From positions 12,276,001 through 12,340,000 of the forward strand of contig OZ020248.1 in NCBI GenBank assembly GCA_963971285.1: a stretch of 64,000 nt of DNA. The letters run 5' to 3'. Made by a program: the position numbers and the translations under genes. Each line of letters begins with the position of its first letter. The first letter of the stretch is position 1. Positions 33,001 to 42,588 of this stretch are shown in pieces. The notes under the pieces are model-generated. The model was not told the DNA's origin. It was given only the letters and a program-made list of their open reading frames with translations, and did not search any database. This DNA is from Astropecten irregularis (Eukaryota > Echinodermata > Asteroidea > Paxillosida > Astropectinidae).

Positions 33001-36000
33001 TTGGCAGCAAGATATACTCCATAGTTCCACCCAACCCATCACATGGTCTTTTACCATGAGCCATGATAAAAGTTGCCTCAGTGCTTCCTGTTCTGGTAAT
33101 GGGCAGATGATTCGTCCTAAAAAATAAATTATAATGCATGGGTTTCCTTGGTCTAGGCCTATAATTAGGTTTGTTTATGTCAAATGTTTTTTGGGGGAAA
33201 TTGTATTCAGTTGACAACCCTTCCCCGGCCCCGGCGCCTAACCCTGCCCCCTACCCATCCCCGGCCCCATGCCTAACCCTGCCCCCTACCCATCCCCGGC
33301 CCCGTGCCTAACCCTGCCCCCTACCCATCCCCGGCCCCGTGCCTAACCCTGCCCCCTACCCATCCCCGGCCCCGTGCCTAACCCTGCCCCCTACCCATCC
33401 CCGGCCCCGTGCCTAACCCTGCCCCTAACCCATCCCTGGCCCCTACCCATCCCCGGCCCCGTGCCTAACCCTGCCCCTAACCCATCCCCGGCCCCCTACC
33501 CATCCCCGGCCCCGTGCCTAACCCTGCCCCCTACCCATCCCCGGCCCCGTGCCTAACCCTGCCCCTAACCCATCCCTGGCCCCTACCCATCCCCGGCCCC
33601 GTGCCTAACCCTGCCCCTAACCCATCCCCGGCCCCCTACCCATCCCCGGCCCCGTGCCTAACCCTGCCCCCTACCCATCCCCGGCCCCGTGCCTAACCCT
33701 GCCCCCTACCCATCCCCGGCCCCGTGCCTAACCCTGCCCCCTACCCATCCCCGGCCCAGACGCCTAACCCTGCCCCCTACCCATCCCCGGCCCCGTGCCT
33801 AACCCTGCCCCCTACCCATCCCCGGCCCCGTTCCTAACCCTGCCCCCTACCCATCCCCGGCCCAGACGCCTAACCCTGCCCCCTACCCATCCCCGGCCCA
33901 GACGCCTAACCCTGCCCCCTACCCATCCCCGGCCCCGTGCCTAACCCTGCCCCCTACCCATCCCCGGCCCCGTGCCTAACCCTGCCCCCTACCCATCCCC
34001 GGCCCCGTTCCTAACCCTGCCCCCTACCCATCCCCGGCCCAGACGCCTAACCCTGCCCCCTACCCATCCCCGGCCTCGGCCCCGGCACCTGCCCCTATAA
34101 ACCATACCCCTTTTAACCCATCCCCGGGTCCAGTATAGCAGAACAGGAAGAACCGAAGCCAAGTGACATTTAATTACTCGACTCGAGTGGAGTCACTTCT
34201 TTAAAATGACTCGACTCGACTCGAGTCGCAACAGAAAACAGGGACTCGTTACAACTCTGCATAAAGCACCAGTCATGACATCCTTTCTTTGCATTAGGAC
34301 ATCAGAGACAAAGATTATTCATTCTTCCTTGTTTCCAAATTATCCTTGGCTCAAGTTGAATAACAGTTAATAATCGTGCATTTACAATCCAAAACTTCCC
34401 CCGTGTAAATGTAATGTATGCCTTCAAATAACGTAATTACCAAGGCTAATTCAAGGGAACTTCATTTTCACCCGGCCCCGTGACCGTCCATAACGCCGTA
34501 TTTTGACCGAATTCTAATTTCGCGCTCTGCATAGGACTACATTAATCACAAAAGTTCATTCATAGTTTTTTTTATTTCCAAGGTATCAACATTATGAGTG
34601 ATTATCTTCTTCTTTTCCCTTTTTTGTCAGCTGAGCCAGATTCTACAATTACTAGCCTCCGAGAAAGAAGGTAAACTCTTTTCGATTTCTTTATATATTT
34701 ATTTTTATTCATTGAAAGTTGAATACAAATGACTGGAGCGGGATTCGAACCAGCGACTTCCAGAATACCGTACAGACGCTATACCAATTGAGCTAGCCAA
34801 CCCTACGTTGGTCAGTTGTTTTTGTTCTGTTGGCAGTTCAAACGAACAAACATGATTGATTATTAGGGACATCACCAACGCATAGAGCTGGATGGCTCAG
34901 TTGGTATATCGTCGGTATGTACGGTATTCAGAAGGTCGCTGGTTCGAATCCCACTCCAGTAGATTTTGTTTTGTCCAATTTCCAATGACTTTAAATTCAG
35001 CAAGTTTTCCTTGTGGTTATTCTGGTTATTAAAATATGCATTATTAATTTCAAACATCATATCCCTTTTAAGATCCGTTTGGCACTGGCATAATTTATAG
35101 GGTTGAATGGTCCGGAGGTTTTCAACCCCCTAGCCTGAACATCCAGGAAGAAAATGTCTAGCTTAGTACTTTTGTTGTCTCGTTTCCATTCATCTTTATT
35201 CTTTTTTACCCTCACCCTGCAATATTATTTCTCCATCTTCCTTAAGTAGAGTGGACATTGTCAACAACATCGGTAACATGTTGCCCAGGTTGGGATACAC
35301 GACTTTGGGTCCTGTGTGTACACTAGCAACATTTGGCCAACTTGTTACCGAGATGTTGTTGCGACATGTTACCCAACTCGTTTTGCTCTGCGTACACTTG
35401 CAACATTTTCAACAACAACGTACCTGAGCAACATGTTACCTAGTCTTGGTTCCAAGACCTTCGTTGTTGCTTCCCGCGGCCCATAGGGTGCCCCCGCGCG
35501 GCGGATATGGGAGAATTCTGTCAGACTTTTGGATTGTCACGAAGGTCTTGGATATTTTGTAAAGCGATGTTGAACTTTTCTTTACTTTTCGTTGAATCTC
35601 CCTTGGATTTCCAAGGGAGCCAATCAGCGAGCGAGTTTCAGCTCACATCATGAATTATTCATGTAAGACAAACATTGTTGACCGTAGGCTGGTGTATTTA
35701 CGTACGTTCGATGGCCTGGGACCTATGTCACGCTGCATATCATATGCAGTATATTTTGTAAACTTTTCGGGGAAAGATTTGAGGACTGTACTGTATGTAC
35801 TACGCAATATATCGAGCTGGCGTTTAACTTGGCAGTGCATATTCTATGCCGTTTAGCTCGACGACGAGCTAGCAACCGTCTGTCGCGCTGTCGGCATGAA
35901 TTGTTCATGGCCTCAACACGGTTATGCGTTATTTGTGGAAAGCAGTTAATTTCTTGCAAAAACTACATTTCACTTAGATCTAAATACCAGGAAAAAATAC

Positions 36001-37888
36001 CATACGTCCAAAAAATTTCAATGATCACAAGAGGTAGAAACGATATATTTTGGCAACACCTGCCGCCCACAAATGAAACATGGTGGAAGGAAAACAGAAG
36101 TATAAAACATGTGATTTAAATTAAATGATTTTGTATCGTTGAAATGATAACGTCATATGTTCATTTTATTAAAACGCTTTTATTTTCTCGATTTAATTTT
36201 GTATTCGCAAAATCATTTCGTATCATTGAAATGATTACGTCATGTTGTATCGTTGAAATGATTTCATTTTCTTGATATTATTTTCACAATTACAAACAAC
36301 ATGAACAAAGTTTGGTCTGACTAAAAAAAAACGGCCAACGTTTACAAACTATATACAGGTTGTTGGTTGGCGTAGGAGTTGGTTGGCGTACAAGTTGGTC
36401 GACGTACGAGTTGGTCGGCATACGAGTCGGCCGACGTACGAGTTACGTTGATCAAACGGCGTACGAGTTGGTCAGTGTACCAGTTGGTCGGCGTACCAGT
36501 TAACCTCCAACATCATCATAATGTTGTCGCCTATGGCAATGCCTTCAAGGGAATGAATATTGACCAAGAAGGCCACATACTGTACATGCACGCCATGGCT
36601 TTGTTGTATTATACCGTATACAATGTCATGTACAGGTCAGATTGTCTCATTAATTCCTGTAGCTGGCATTTTGCATATTCAATCACCATACGTCATACGC
36701 ACCGTGCCTTCTTACCATAATCTGGCCCCGCCCTCAAATACAAAATATCCAAGACCTTCGTGAAGGTCCAAAAGTCTGCCAGAATTCTCCCATACCCGCC
36801 GCGCGGGGGCGCCCTATGGGCCGCGGGAAAGCAACAACGAAGGTCTTGGAACCAAGACTTCATGTTACCGAGATTGTTACCGAAAATGTTGACAGTGTTG
36901 ACACGGCTTTAATCCTCTGTCTATACCCCTTAATTATCTTGTTATCTCTGTCCCCCATGCCCCATGCATCTTCATCCTTTGTAGTTGTCTACCTTTGATC
37001 TTGCCTACCCCAGACCCCTTAATTTGTCCCCTTCCCCTCAGACCACACTTGTCTACCCCTCCCCTCCGTTGTTACTCCTACCCACCCCCTTGCTCTGATC
37101 CTCTCATACATTTACATGTATGTACATCTTTGCTTGCATATTCTCGTCCTCTTGTCATTCATCCTTTGTGAAAGATCCTGCTCGGATCGAAACGTCAGGC
37201 CCTCTTAACTCCAAGGCTAATTAGGTTATTAGATATTTTTTCAGAAGCAACCAACTTAAATTATGAAGGTACCTTAACACCAACAAAGACCATTTAAAAA
37301 CCCTCTAAAAAGTGGTAACATGTAGGAACAATATTTTGATATTTTATAGGTCACCTCAGCCTCACCGACTGCATGTACAACCAACAAGAACTGGCCTCTG
37401 CAGAATGTCAACGGACCGACCAGCATCTGTGTCTAAAGTGGGAGCTACAATTTGCCTACGAAGAAGGCCACGTGGCATCGGCACCCAAAGGCGCCTGGTA
37501 CGCCGAGCCTGACCGCCAGGCCGTGCCGACTGAGACCGGGCTGACCTACCAGGACCCACCACTCTACGTCCCGTCTCCAGCCTTGTGCTGCTCGTATCGC
37601 CACCCGATCACCATCACGAAGCAGAGCTACAATCTGTCCGATCGTGTGGGTCAGGCAAACGGCTGCTCTGCCCTGGCTGCTCACCCCTGCACTCTGGCCG
37701 AGTTAAAGGAGGCATACCTGGTGGGATATCGAGGACTTTGGGCATACTTCGCAGAACCAAACCGTGATGTGAAAGTCACCGTTTGTGGGCCATATCACAC
37801 TGGCTCGGAGTGCTACTCTGATAGGCTCATCCCAAACACCCCTAGGCCAGATCCCCGTGCACAGGTATACTGCTGTCCCGACCCGTGA
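30021..37888 (+). CDS. PAN plus duplicated CC-module secreted protein, copy 1
   Basis: Three coding exons, 30021-30356, 34631-34670 and 37350-37888, with GT-AG introns, phases 0 and 1, and 304 residues. Signal peptide MLLVVGYLVLIQSLLAQA, then a PAN/apple-like domain ending in VCARDCAMDEGCFSFQYSD and KRCELNG (C-x3-C-x5-C-x9-C). The 40-bp linker exon encodes LSQILQLLASEKE. Exon 3 carries two modules: C-x7-C-x3-EL-x2-AY-x2-G ... PALCC, then NGCSALAAHPC...EL-x2-AY ... VYCC. PAN domains usually bind protein or sugar, so an extracellular binding or matrix role is likely but unproven. Unlike copies 2-4, sequence homology upstream stops about 10 bp before the ATG and the X-box promoter is missing. 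An ATG-like extension upstream is less likely because the signal peptide would be buried. The introns are long (4.3 and 2.7 kb) and full of repeats. Confidence 0.85.
31136..31276. mobile_element. Short MITE with GGGGCCAATTTC ends
   Basis: AGGGGCCAATTTCATATAGAG and TAAATTGGCCCCATT are inverted ends about 140 bp apart. It is a deleted relative of the copies at 7700 and 41698, in intron 1 of gene copy 1. Confidence 0.6.
31311..31515. mobile_element. TIR element, GAGGCTCAGGC family
   Basis: Ends ACAAAACGGAGGCTCATG and AGCCTCCGTTTCGTATACGC, inverted; includes TTCATTGAAACATATCTACTT. Better copies lie at 49945-50140 and 50266-50513. Confidence 0.55.
31955..32325 (-). mobile_element. MITE family B, nearly full length
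   Basis: The left half holds CATAATTGGTAATTGTCAC and AATCGGACATCTGAGTCAT; the right half holds TTTTACTAATTTCTGGATAA, AGGCGGAAATATTTTAACAG and GGTATGTTACCAAATCTGTA with ACCTTTA at the end. Reverse orientation relative to 21003. Confidence 0.6.
32954..33116 (-). pseudogene. Orphan exon with HGK-x-PCDG-x-GGT motif
   Basis: An open segment of 163 bp on the minus strand, bounded by an acceptor (TTTTTTAG at 33117-33118) and a donor (GACCG then GTAAAA at 32953). It reads TNHLPITRTGSTEATFIMAH, then GKRPCDGLGGTMEYILLPKE and a HILKRP end. The HGK-x-x-CDG-x-GGT signature recurs in transposon-derived proteins of many invertebrates. No partner exon is visible nearby, and it sits inside intron 1 of the plus-strand gene copy 1. 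I regard it as a stranded piece of a transposon or a transposon-derived gene. Confidence 0.35.
33237..34080. repeat. 35-bp C-rich satellite, ~24 units
   Basis: Unit CCTAACCCTGCCCCCTACCC plus ATCCCCGGCCCCGTG. Variants AGACG or GTTC replace GTG near the end in the right half. A four-unit (140-bp) block containing the variant CATCCCTGGCCCC is present twice in identical form (starting near 33374 and 33514), a higher-order repeat. The G-rich strand (GGGGCCGGGG, GGGTAGGGGG, GGGTTAGG) can form G-quadruplexes. CCTAACCCTG resembles telomere repeat sequence, but the array is not telomeric. It lies in intron 1 of gene copy 1. Confidence 0.9.
34725..34970. mobile_element. Head-to-head pair of SINE family 2
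   Basis: The left copy (34728-34805) is on the minus strand: its complement reads TTGGCTAGCTCAATTGGTAT and GGTTCGAATCCCGCTCCAGT. The right copy (34880-34965) is on the plus strand: GAGCTGGATGGCTCAGTTGG and GCTGGTTCGAATCCCACTCC. Both have tRNA-like A and B boxes but lack a foldable acceptor stem, so they are SINE heads and not tRNA genes. Another plus copy is at 59650-59720. Confidence 0.7.
35441..36860. mobile_element. Non-autonomous Mutator-like element, intact
   Basis: 1420 bp with near-identical ~119-bp terminal inverted repeats (TAGTCTTGGTTCCAAGACC at the left; the right end reads GGTTCCAAGACTT-type sequence in reverse). A 9-bp target duplication, CATGTTACC, flanks it. Long terminal repeats plus a 9-bp duplication fit the Mutator superfamily. 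The interior holds no transposase, only a ~15-bp minisatellite (36360-36505) and diverged 19-bp repeats. A truncated relative is at 21927-22962. It lies in intron 2 of gene copy 1. Confidence 0.8.
36360..36505. repeat. ~15-bp minisatellite in Mutator-like element
   Basis: About nine units of GTTGGTCGGCGTACGA with frequent point changes, close to the right terminal repeat. Confidence 0.65.
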
Positions 37889-38784
37889 GGAGTAATGGCA
37901 CGACCACTCCCATACCCTCATCCCTGCTGCATCGCAGAGATCATCACGACAGCAATCGAACGGGAGTTAACGCATCTGTGTTTGTACAGAAATCTAATTT
38001 AAAAACACAGTGGCAGTGATCAAATTCGTATTCTCGCGTGGTGTGTATAATGTGTCAATGTCAAGACAAGTGTTAGCGAATAGCAATGTGAACTTCAATT
38101 ATTCATGATAATGCGTACAGACTGTTTTAGTCGGATAAACTCTCTGTCCCTTTGCTGAATTCTATGGTGAAACATAATCTGATGAACTGTAATAATAGTG
38201 TCACAATGAAGTATTGGGACTCTACAGTAAAGCACTCAAAAATCAGACGACAGATGAAGAAGGACTTTCCATTAAAAGGACCAATTAAAAAACTGGAGGA
38301 GACGGCGCCATCACAACCTGTGCATATAGTTTGAGTAACCAACATGATCTTATTCGAGTGTTCATTTTACTGTGATTTGTTTAATTGTATATATAACTCC
38401 AAGTGAAAAGGAAATTGTTGTAAAAATGTCCAATGTATAATGCACAAGCTTGCACCTGCAGATAACGTTACGTTGCTGTGTTGTCCTGGACCCACGATAC
38501 TTTGCCACAAGAGGGCGATGTTTGCGAATATTGCATCCTGATATATAATTATTGTATAAGAGAAAACATAAACGAAAAGCGGAAATCTAGAAATTGCAGT
38601 TTTATTACTAATCTGTCAGACTCAAATTTCTATTATTGTTAATAATGACATCTGACTTTATCGAAACCGAAAATTAACCTCCAATAAATTGCTGCCAGCG
38701 ATATTAGTACCCCCCCCCCCCCCAACTTACCCCCACACAACCACCAACATCTTCCGTGTCGAATACAATCAACTTCTGGCTTAA

Positions 38785-38985
38785 GCAGAGTGTACACTGT
38801 CAACAATCTCGGTAAAATCTTTGGTAACATGATGTCTATTTAGAGATACACACCTGGGCAGCACGACTTTGGGCCCTGTGTACACTTGTAACATTTGGCC
38901 AACATGTTACCGAGATGTTGCTGCGACATGTTACCCAACCCTTTTTGGTCTGTGTAGTCTGTATACACTGACAACATTTTCAGTT
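38785..38985. mobile_element. MITE family D, partial
   Basis: Starts AAGCAGAGTGTACACTGTC and continues with CGGTAACATG-type blocks and GACTTTGGGCCCTGTGTACA. The right terminus is missing. It sits in the 3' flank of gene copy 1. Confidence 0.6.
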
Positions 38986-39544
38986 TTTTTTTAAATTCCA
39001 TATAATGTCATTTTTTGGTATAAAAGCGTGAGATTCATGTAAAGGTATGCTCGATGTAATTATTGAATTGTTGATTTATTGATTTAGTATACAGTCCGTG
39101 CGCTAGTTCCAGTCCATAAATATTATTGAATAGTGAGTTTGCTTCAGAACATTTTGCATTTATTATATTTTTTCTGTAATTTCATATTTTTTAGTAAATG
39201 TCAGAAACAAAAAAGTGGTTTTGTGAACGGAATTTAACGTGAGATGAGAGATTTGTGTCTGAAGTTTGTACTAACTTTTTCATAGATAAACTATAGTATT
39301 GAATTCCTGAGATGTCTCTACAAGTGCCATGTTTTAGCAATTCATTACATGTATTTTAATCAGCCCCGTTGACAGCTAGCGTATAATGAAGAGGACAGCT
39401 CCGTGCTAGGGGGCACATCACGATAACAAAATACAGGAATATGAAATAATTATCGGGCTTACCGGTTGGAGGAGGGGCAGCCTACTCCCAAAGGGCGGTA
39501 CCTCCACCCCCAACCAACGGTTTTAAACTCAACCGTCATCCAAA

Positions 39545-41345
39545 ATTGATATATTTACAGCCAATTAGGCAATGGAGACGTTTAAATTGTTAACACGCGA
39601 CACTCAGCTGGAAGTTGTAGCATCGTGTGGGTAGGACTAAATATAGCCCAGTGATCAATATACAGAAAATAACATAAGGCCATAAAAAAAAAATTGTTGT
39701 ATTGGCGTAACGGAGGTTTGGAAAATAGGGTAGGGCGGGCGGATTTTTTTTTTTTATTTAATTTTTCCTGGGGTATTAAATGCTTTTCCCCTGTATATCA
39801 CAGAATTTGACGTGTCAAATAAAGACAAGAAATGACATAACAACTTTAACCAGTCTGGTTTCCATCTTTTGCTCCTTTTAAGCTTTTAATCTGCATACAA
39901 ATTTGCGATTTTTGTATTTTATTATTTTTTTACCGATTTTTATCTATTTATTTTTTTTTTATTTTTATTTTTTTGGTTTAAAATGTTTACGGTCGAGGCA
40001 TATTTTTGGGTCGGGCGGGTTACGCCAATACAACAATTTTTTTGTTATGGCCTAAGCTAAAAAAATACAAGGTCTCGTATTATCACAGAAGGGAACCCGA
40101 AATAAAGAACGAAAGATTCAAGAAATGTTGTAAAAATATGCTTTTGGTGCACTGTTTCAGTCCTGCAAAATGTGAGGGTCCCATAAGAACTTAGAATGAG
40201 GATCGTTCAAATCAACATTATTCTCTAGTTATACGTGTGTATATGCCTTTTATAATTGTCTTCTATATCACCAGATTGAACTTGAACATGCACTAGGCAT
40301 ACGATAGTCCTAATATTTTGCAGATTATGACGTCTGTACATAAACAGGAACGTGACATTTAATTGACATCCTTGCTACTATGTGCACAGCTAGCGTTTAT
40401 ATCAATTATCAATTATCTGTTCGTAATTGGGTGGGCAGCTAGCGTAATGAGTTACAATTGAGTGGGGACTTTTACGTATTAATACACACGGTAGTGTTTG
40501 CTAATTGATATATCATTCAAACGGGTTGATGTTTATACTTATAGCAATTCTGCAATACAAAATAGTAGTGCTTAGTGTTCCAATCTTAGCAGGATTGAAA
40601 CTAACTCTGAACGTTAAGTAATAAATTTAAGTGTGTTTTATTTTTCGCTAATCCTTTATACTCAATTTTTCAATCATGCACGATATTATCATAATTATTA
40701 TGGTCCATTGTCTGGTATCAAACTTAACCTGAAGCACTATAATAAAGACTTAAATGAATGGCACATTTGGTATCTATCCTTGAAAAGCATCAGGCCTGTG
40801 CAGGGGGAAATGCACGGTTATTATAATGGCAACTAAACACATACTTCCGGGCTCACTTATTGTTATTGACAAGTTGTATTGTGTGCACATTGGTGAACAA
40901 AAAAAAACCAATTAGTAAACAATTGACAGTGTCTAGAGCCTCGGCAATCAGCCATTGAATTTGTCCACTCTTCTGAAAACCATTTAGCCGCTGTCATTTA
41001 TCCCTATATATGATTATGATAAACGAACGAAGATAATTGCCATTTCAGTGTTCCCTTGAACAAAAAAAAACACACAATATAGTCTGAAAGGCTATTTAGA
41101 TGTCCTTGGAAAAGAGCCAAACAACCCGTGTCTCCAAAATGGTTGGATATGCCGTTCCAACCTTTCATGTAATGTAATGAACGTTATCGTACTGTTGAAC
41201 AAAAAATAAAAACAGCATGGGAAATGAACACCAACGTTATTTATATGGCTTGGAATCGATTGACTTGTTAAATTGGCTTTTAACGGTTAAAGTTAAGAGA
41301 ACAAAAAGCCATTACACCTACGATAAGGCTACATGTAATTTGAAG
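39545..41345. repeat. Spacer segment, inverted duplicate of 57040-58110
   Basis: Anchors matching the reverse complement of 57040-58110, in order: CCAATTAGGCAATGG with GGACTAAATATAG; TGCAAAATGTGAGGGT; AACGAACGAAGATAATTGCC with TTTCAGTGTTCCCTTGAAC; GGCTATTTAGATG; GGCTTTTAACGGTTAA. The Harbinger-type MITE at 39678 is an insertion private to this copy. A third, direct, partial copy is at 46985-47200. No genes. Confidence 0.7.
39678..40052. mobile_element. PIF/Harbinger-type MITE, copy 2
   Basis: Same ends as the copy at 19869 (GGCCATAAAAAAAAAATTG and inverse), with TAA on both sides (39675-39677 and 40053-40055). Length 375 bp. Internal blocks TGACGTGTCAAATAAAGACA and CAGTCTGGTTTCCATCT are shared, with few differences, which implies recent activity. 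Confidence 0.8.
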
Positions 41346-41697
41346 GCTGTTTTCATTGGCATTTCGTCCTGAATAGGCATACTCTATGTACTAATCTCAT
41401 CGTTAACCTTGACATTATGATAATCATAAAGAATAAATTAATAGATATTACTTTTGGTCTTTTTTAAGAAGCATGCCAAGCTAATCCCCGGATCCGAGTC
41501 AGAAAAAATAATAATAAATAATAATAAATGATAAATGTAGTAGAGTGACTTCGTGTGGTAACATGTCATTTCTGTAGTTTATAATTATCTTGTGAAATTG
41601 TCTCCAAATGAACCTTCTCTTCAATGTACTTACTTATAGGGCCTATGTTCACCATGAGCAACATGTATGACTGGATATAATTATGGCATAAGCTCTG

Positions 41698-41936
41698 GGG
41701 CCAATTTCATAGAGCTGCTTAATAAGCAGAAAATTTGCTTGAGCATGAAAAGTCTTCCTTGATCAAACATGATTGCCAACCAAAATTGTCATGTCATTAC
41801 TATTTACCTGTATTCGGCCGTCGTTTGCTGACATAACATTCACAGGGAGTTTCGGCTGGCATGCGGATTTTGTTTATCAAGGGTTTGGTGCTTAAGCAAT
41901 TTTTTGTGCTTAAGCAGTTCGATGAAATTGGCGTCA
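41698..41936. mobile_element. MITE with GGGGCCAATTTC ends
   Basis: GGGGCCAATTTCATAGAGCTG at the left and CAGTTCGATGAAATTGGC at the right, with inverted inner GCTTAAGCA segments. About 238 bp, upstream of gene copy 2. Confidence 0.7.
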
Positions 41937-42372
41937 GGTCAATACAAAAATAACGACTGTGCTTAGAACCATTCAGTGAGGAAGCGTGCCCACCCACACG
42001 TTCCAGTAGCGGGCTTCAAATGCAATGCACGCACCACAGACATGATCCGCCCCTGTGATTGGTCAGAATCAAAAGGGGCGGGGTAGATCTTAAACAATCC
42101 CCATTAAACTACGAATGTGCACATCATTCATGTAAAGAGAAGAATGATTTTTCGCTATTTCACCGTGAATTGTTCGACGGATGGAACTTAAATTGTTAAC
42201 AAATTTGCTGGATATGCCTATGTCGTGTGTGAGCCTTGAACAACAAAAACGTGTTACAGTAAATGTATGTTTCCTTTAACCAGTCTCATATTGTGCAACA
42301 TGACTGTTTTTAAGGTCGACTGAAGCTGTAGGAACACCTTTAAGTCACAGTGACAATGAGTACTTATGATGC

Positions 42373-42388
42373 GGTTGTCATGGTAACC
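42373..42388 (+). promoter_or_regulatory. RFX-type X-box, gene copy 2 promoter
   Basis: GGTTGTCATGGTAACC, an almost perfect inverted repeat matching the RFX factor consensus, 200 bp before the ATG. It lies in a block (about 42310-42589) conserved in copies 3 and 4. Confidence 0.6.
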
Positions 42389-42588
42389 TGGTTTGCTAGC
42401 GATGCTGCCAAGGGCCTGACATTATTCTGTGTTCATGAAATCCTGAGTGCAGTCTGTTACAGTCGACACAATCACCAATCCCCGCACACAAAAGCAACTG
42501 AGAAAATTGCGAATGTCGGCAAAATAAAAGCTTAAATTAAACGACAGATGTATTCTCATCTAAGTCATCTGATAACCTGTTTGAGAAA

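Larger units (their letters stand above)
35232..36916. mobile_element. MITE family D split by Mutator-like insertion
   Basis: Left part 35250-35440 and right part 36861-36916 together make one family D copy. At the join the nonamer CATGTTACC is present on both sides (35432-35440 and 36861-36869), while uninterrupted copies such as 55740 have it once. This dates the family D insertion before the insertion of the element inside it. Confidence 0.8.

Noticed and set aside
33374-33696. Proline-rich open frames in the 35-bp satellite
   Set aside because: Translations of a tandem repeat whose unit gives open frames automatically; two are identical because of the 140-bp higher-order repeat.
33237-34080. 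Interstitial telomere tract (CCTAACCCTG)
   Set aside because: The hexamer never repeats head to tail; each CCTAACCC is part of a 35-bp unit.
37100-37260. Possible gene fragment before exon 3 of copy 1 (CTCGGATCGAAACGTCAGGCC region)
   Set aside because: No frame with protein-like composition; pyrimidine-rich repeat-like DNA only.
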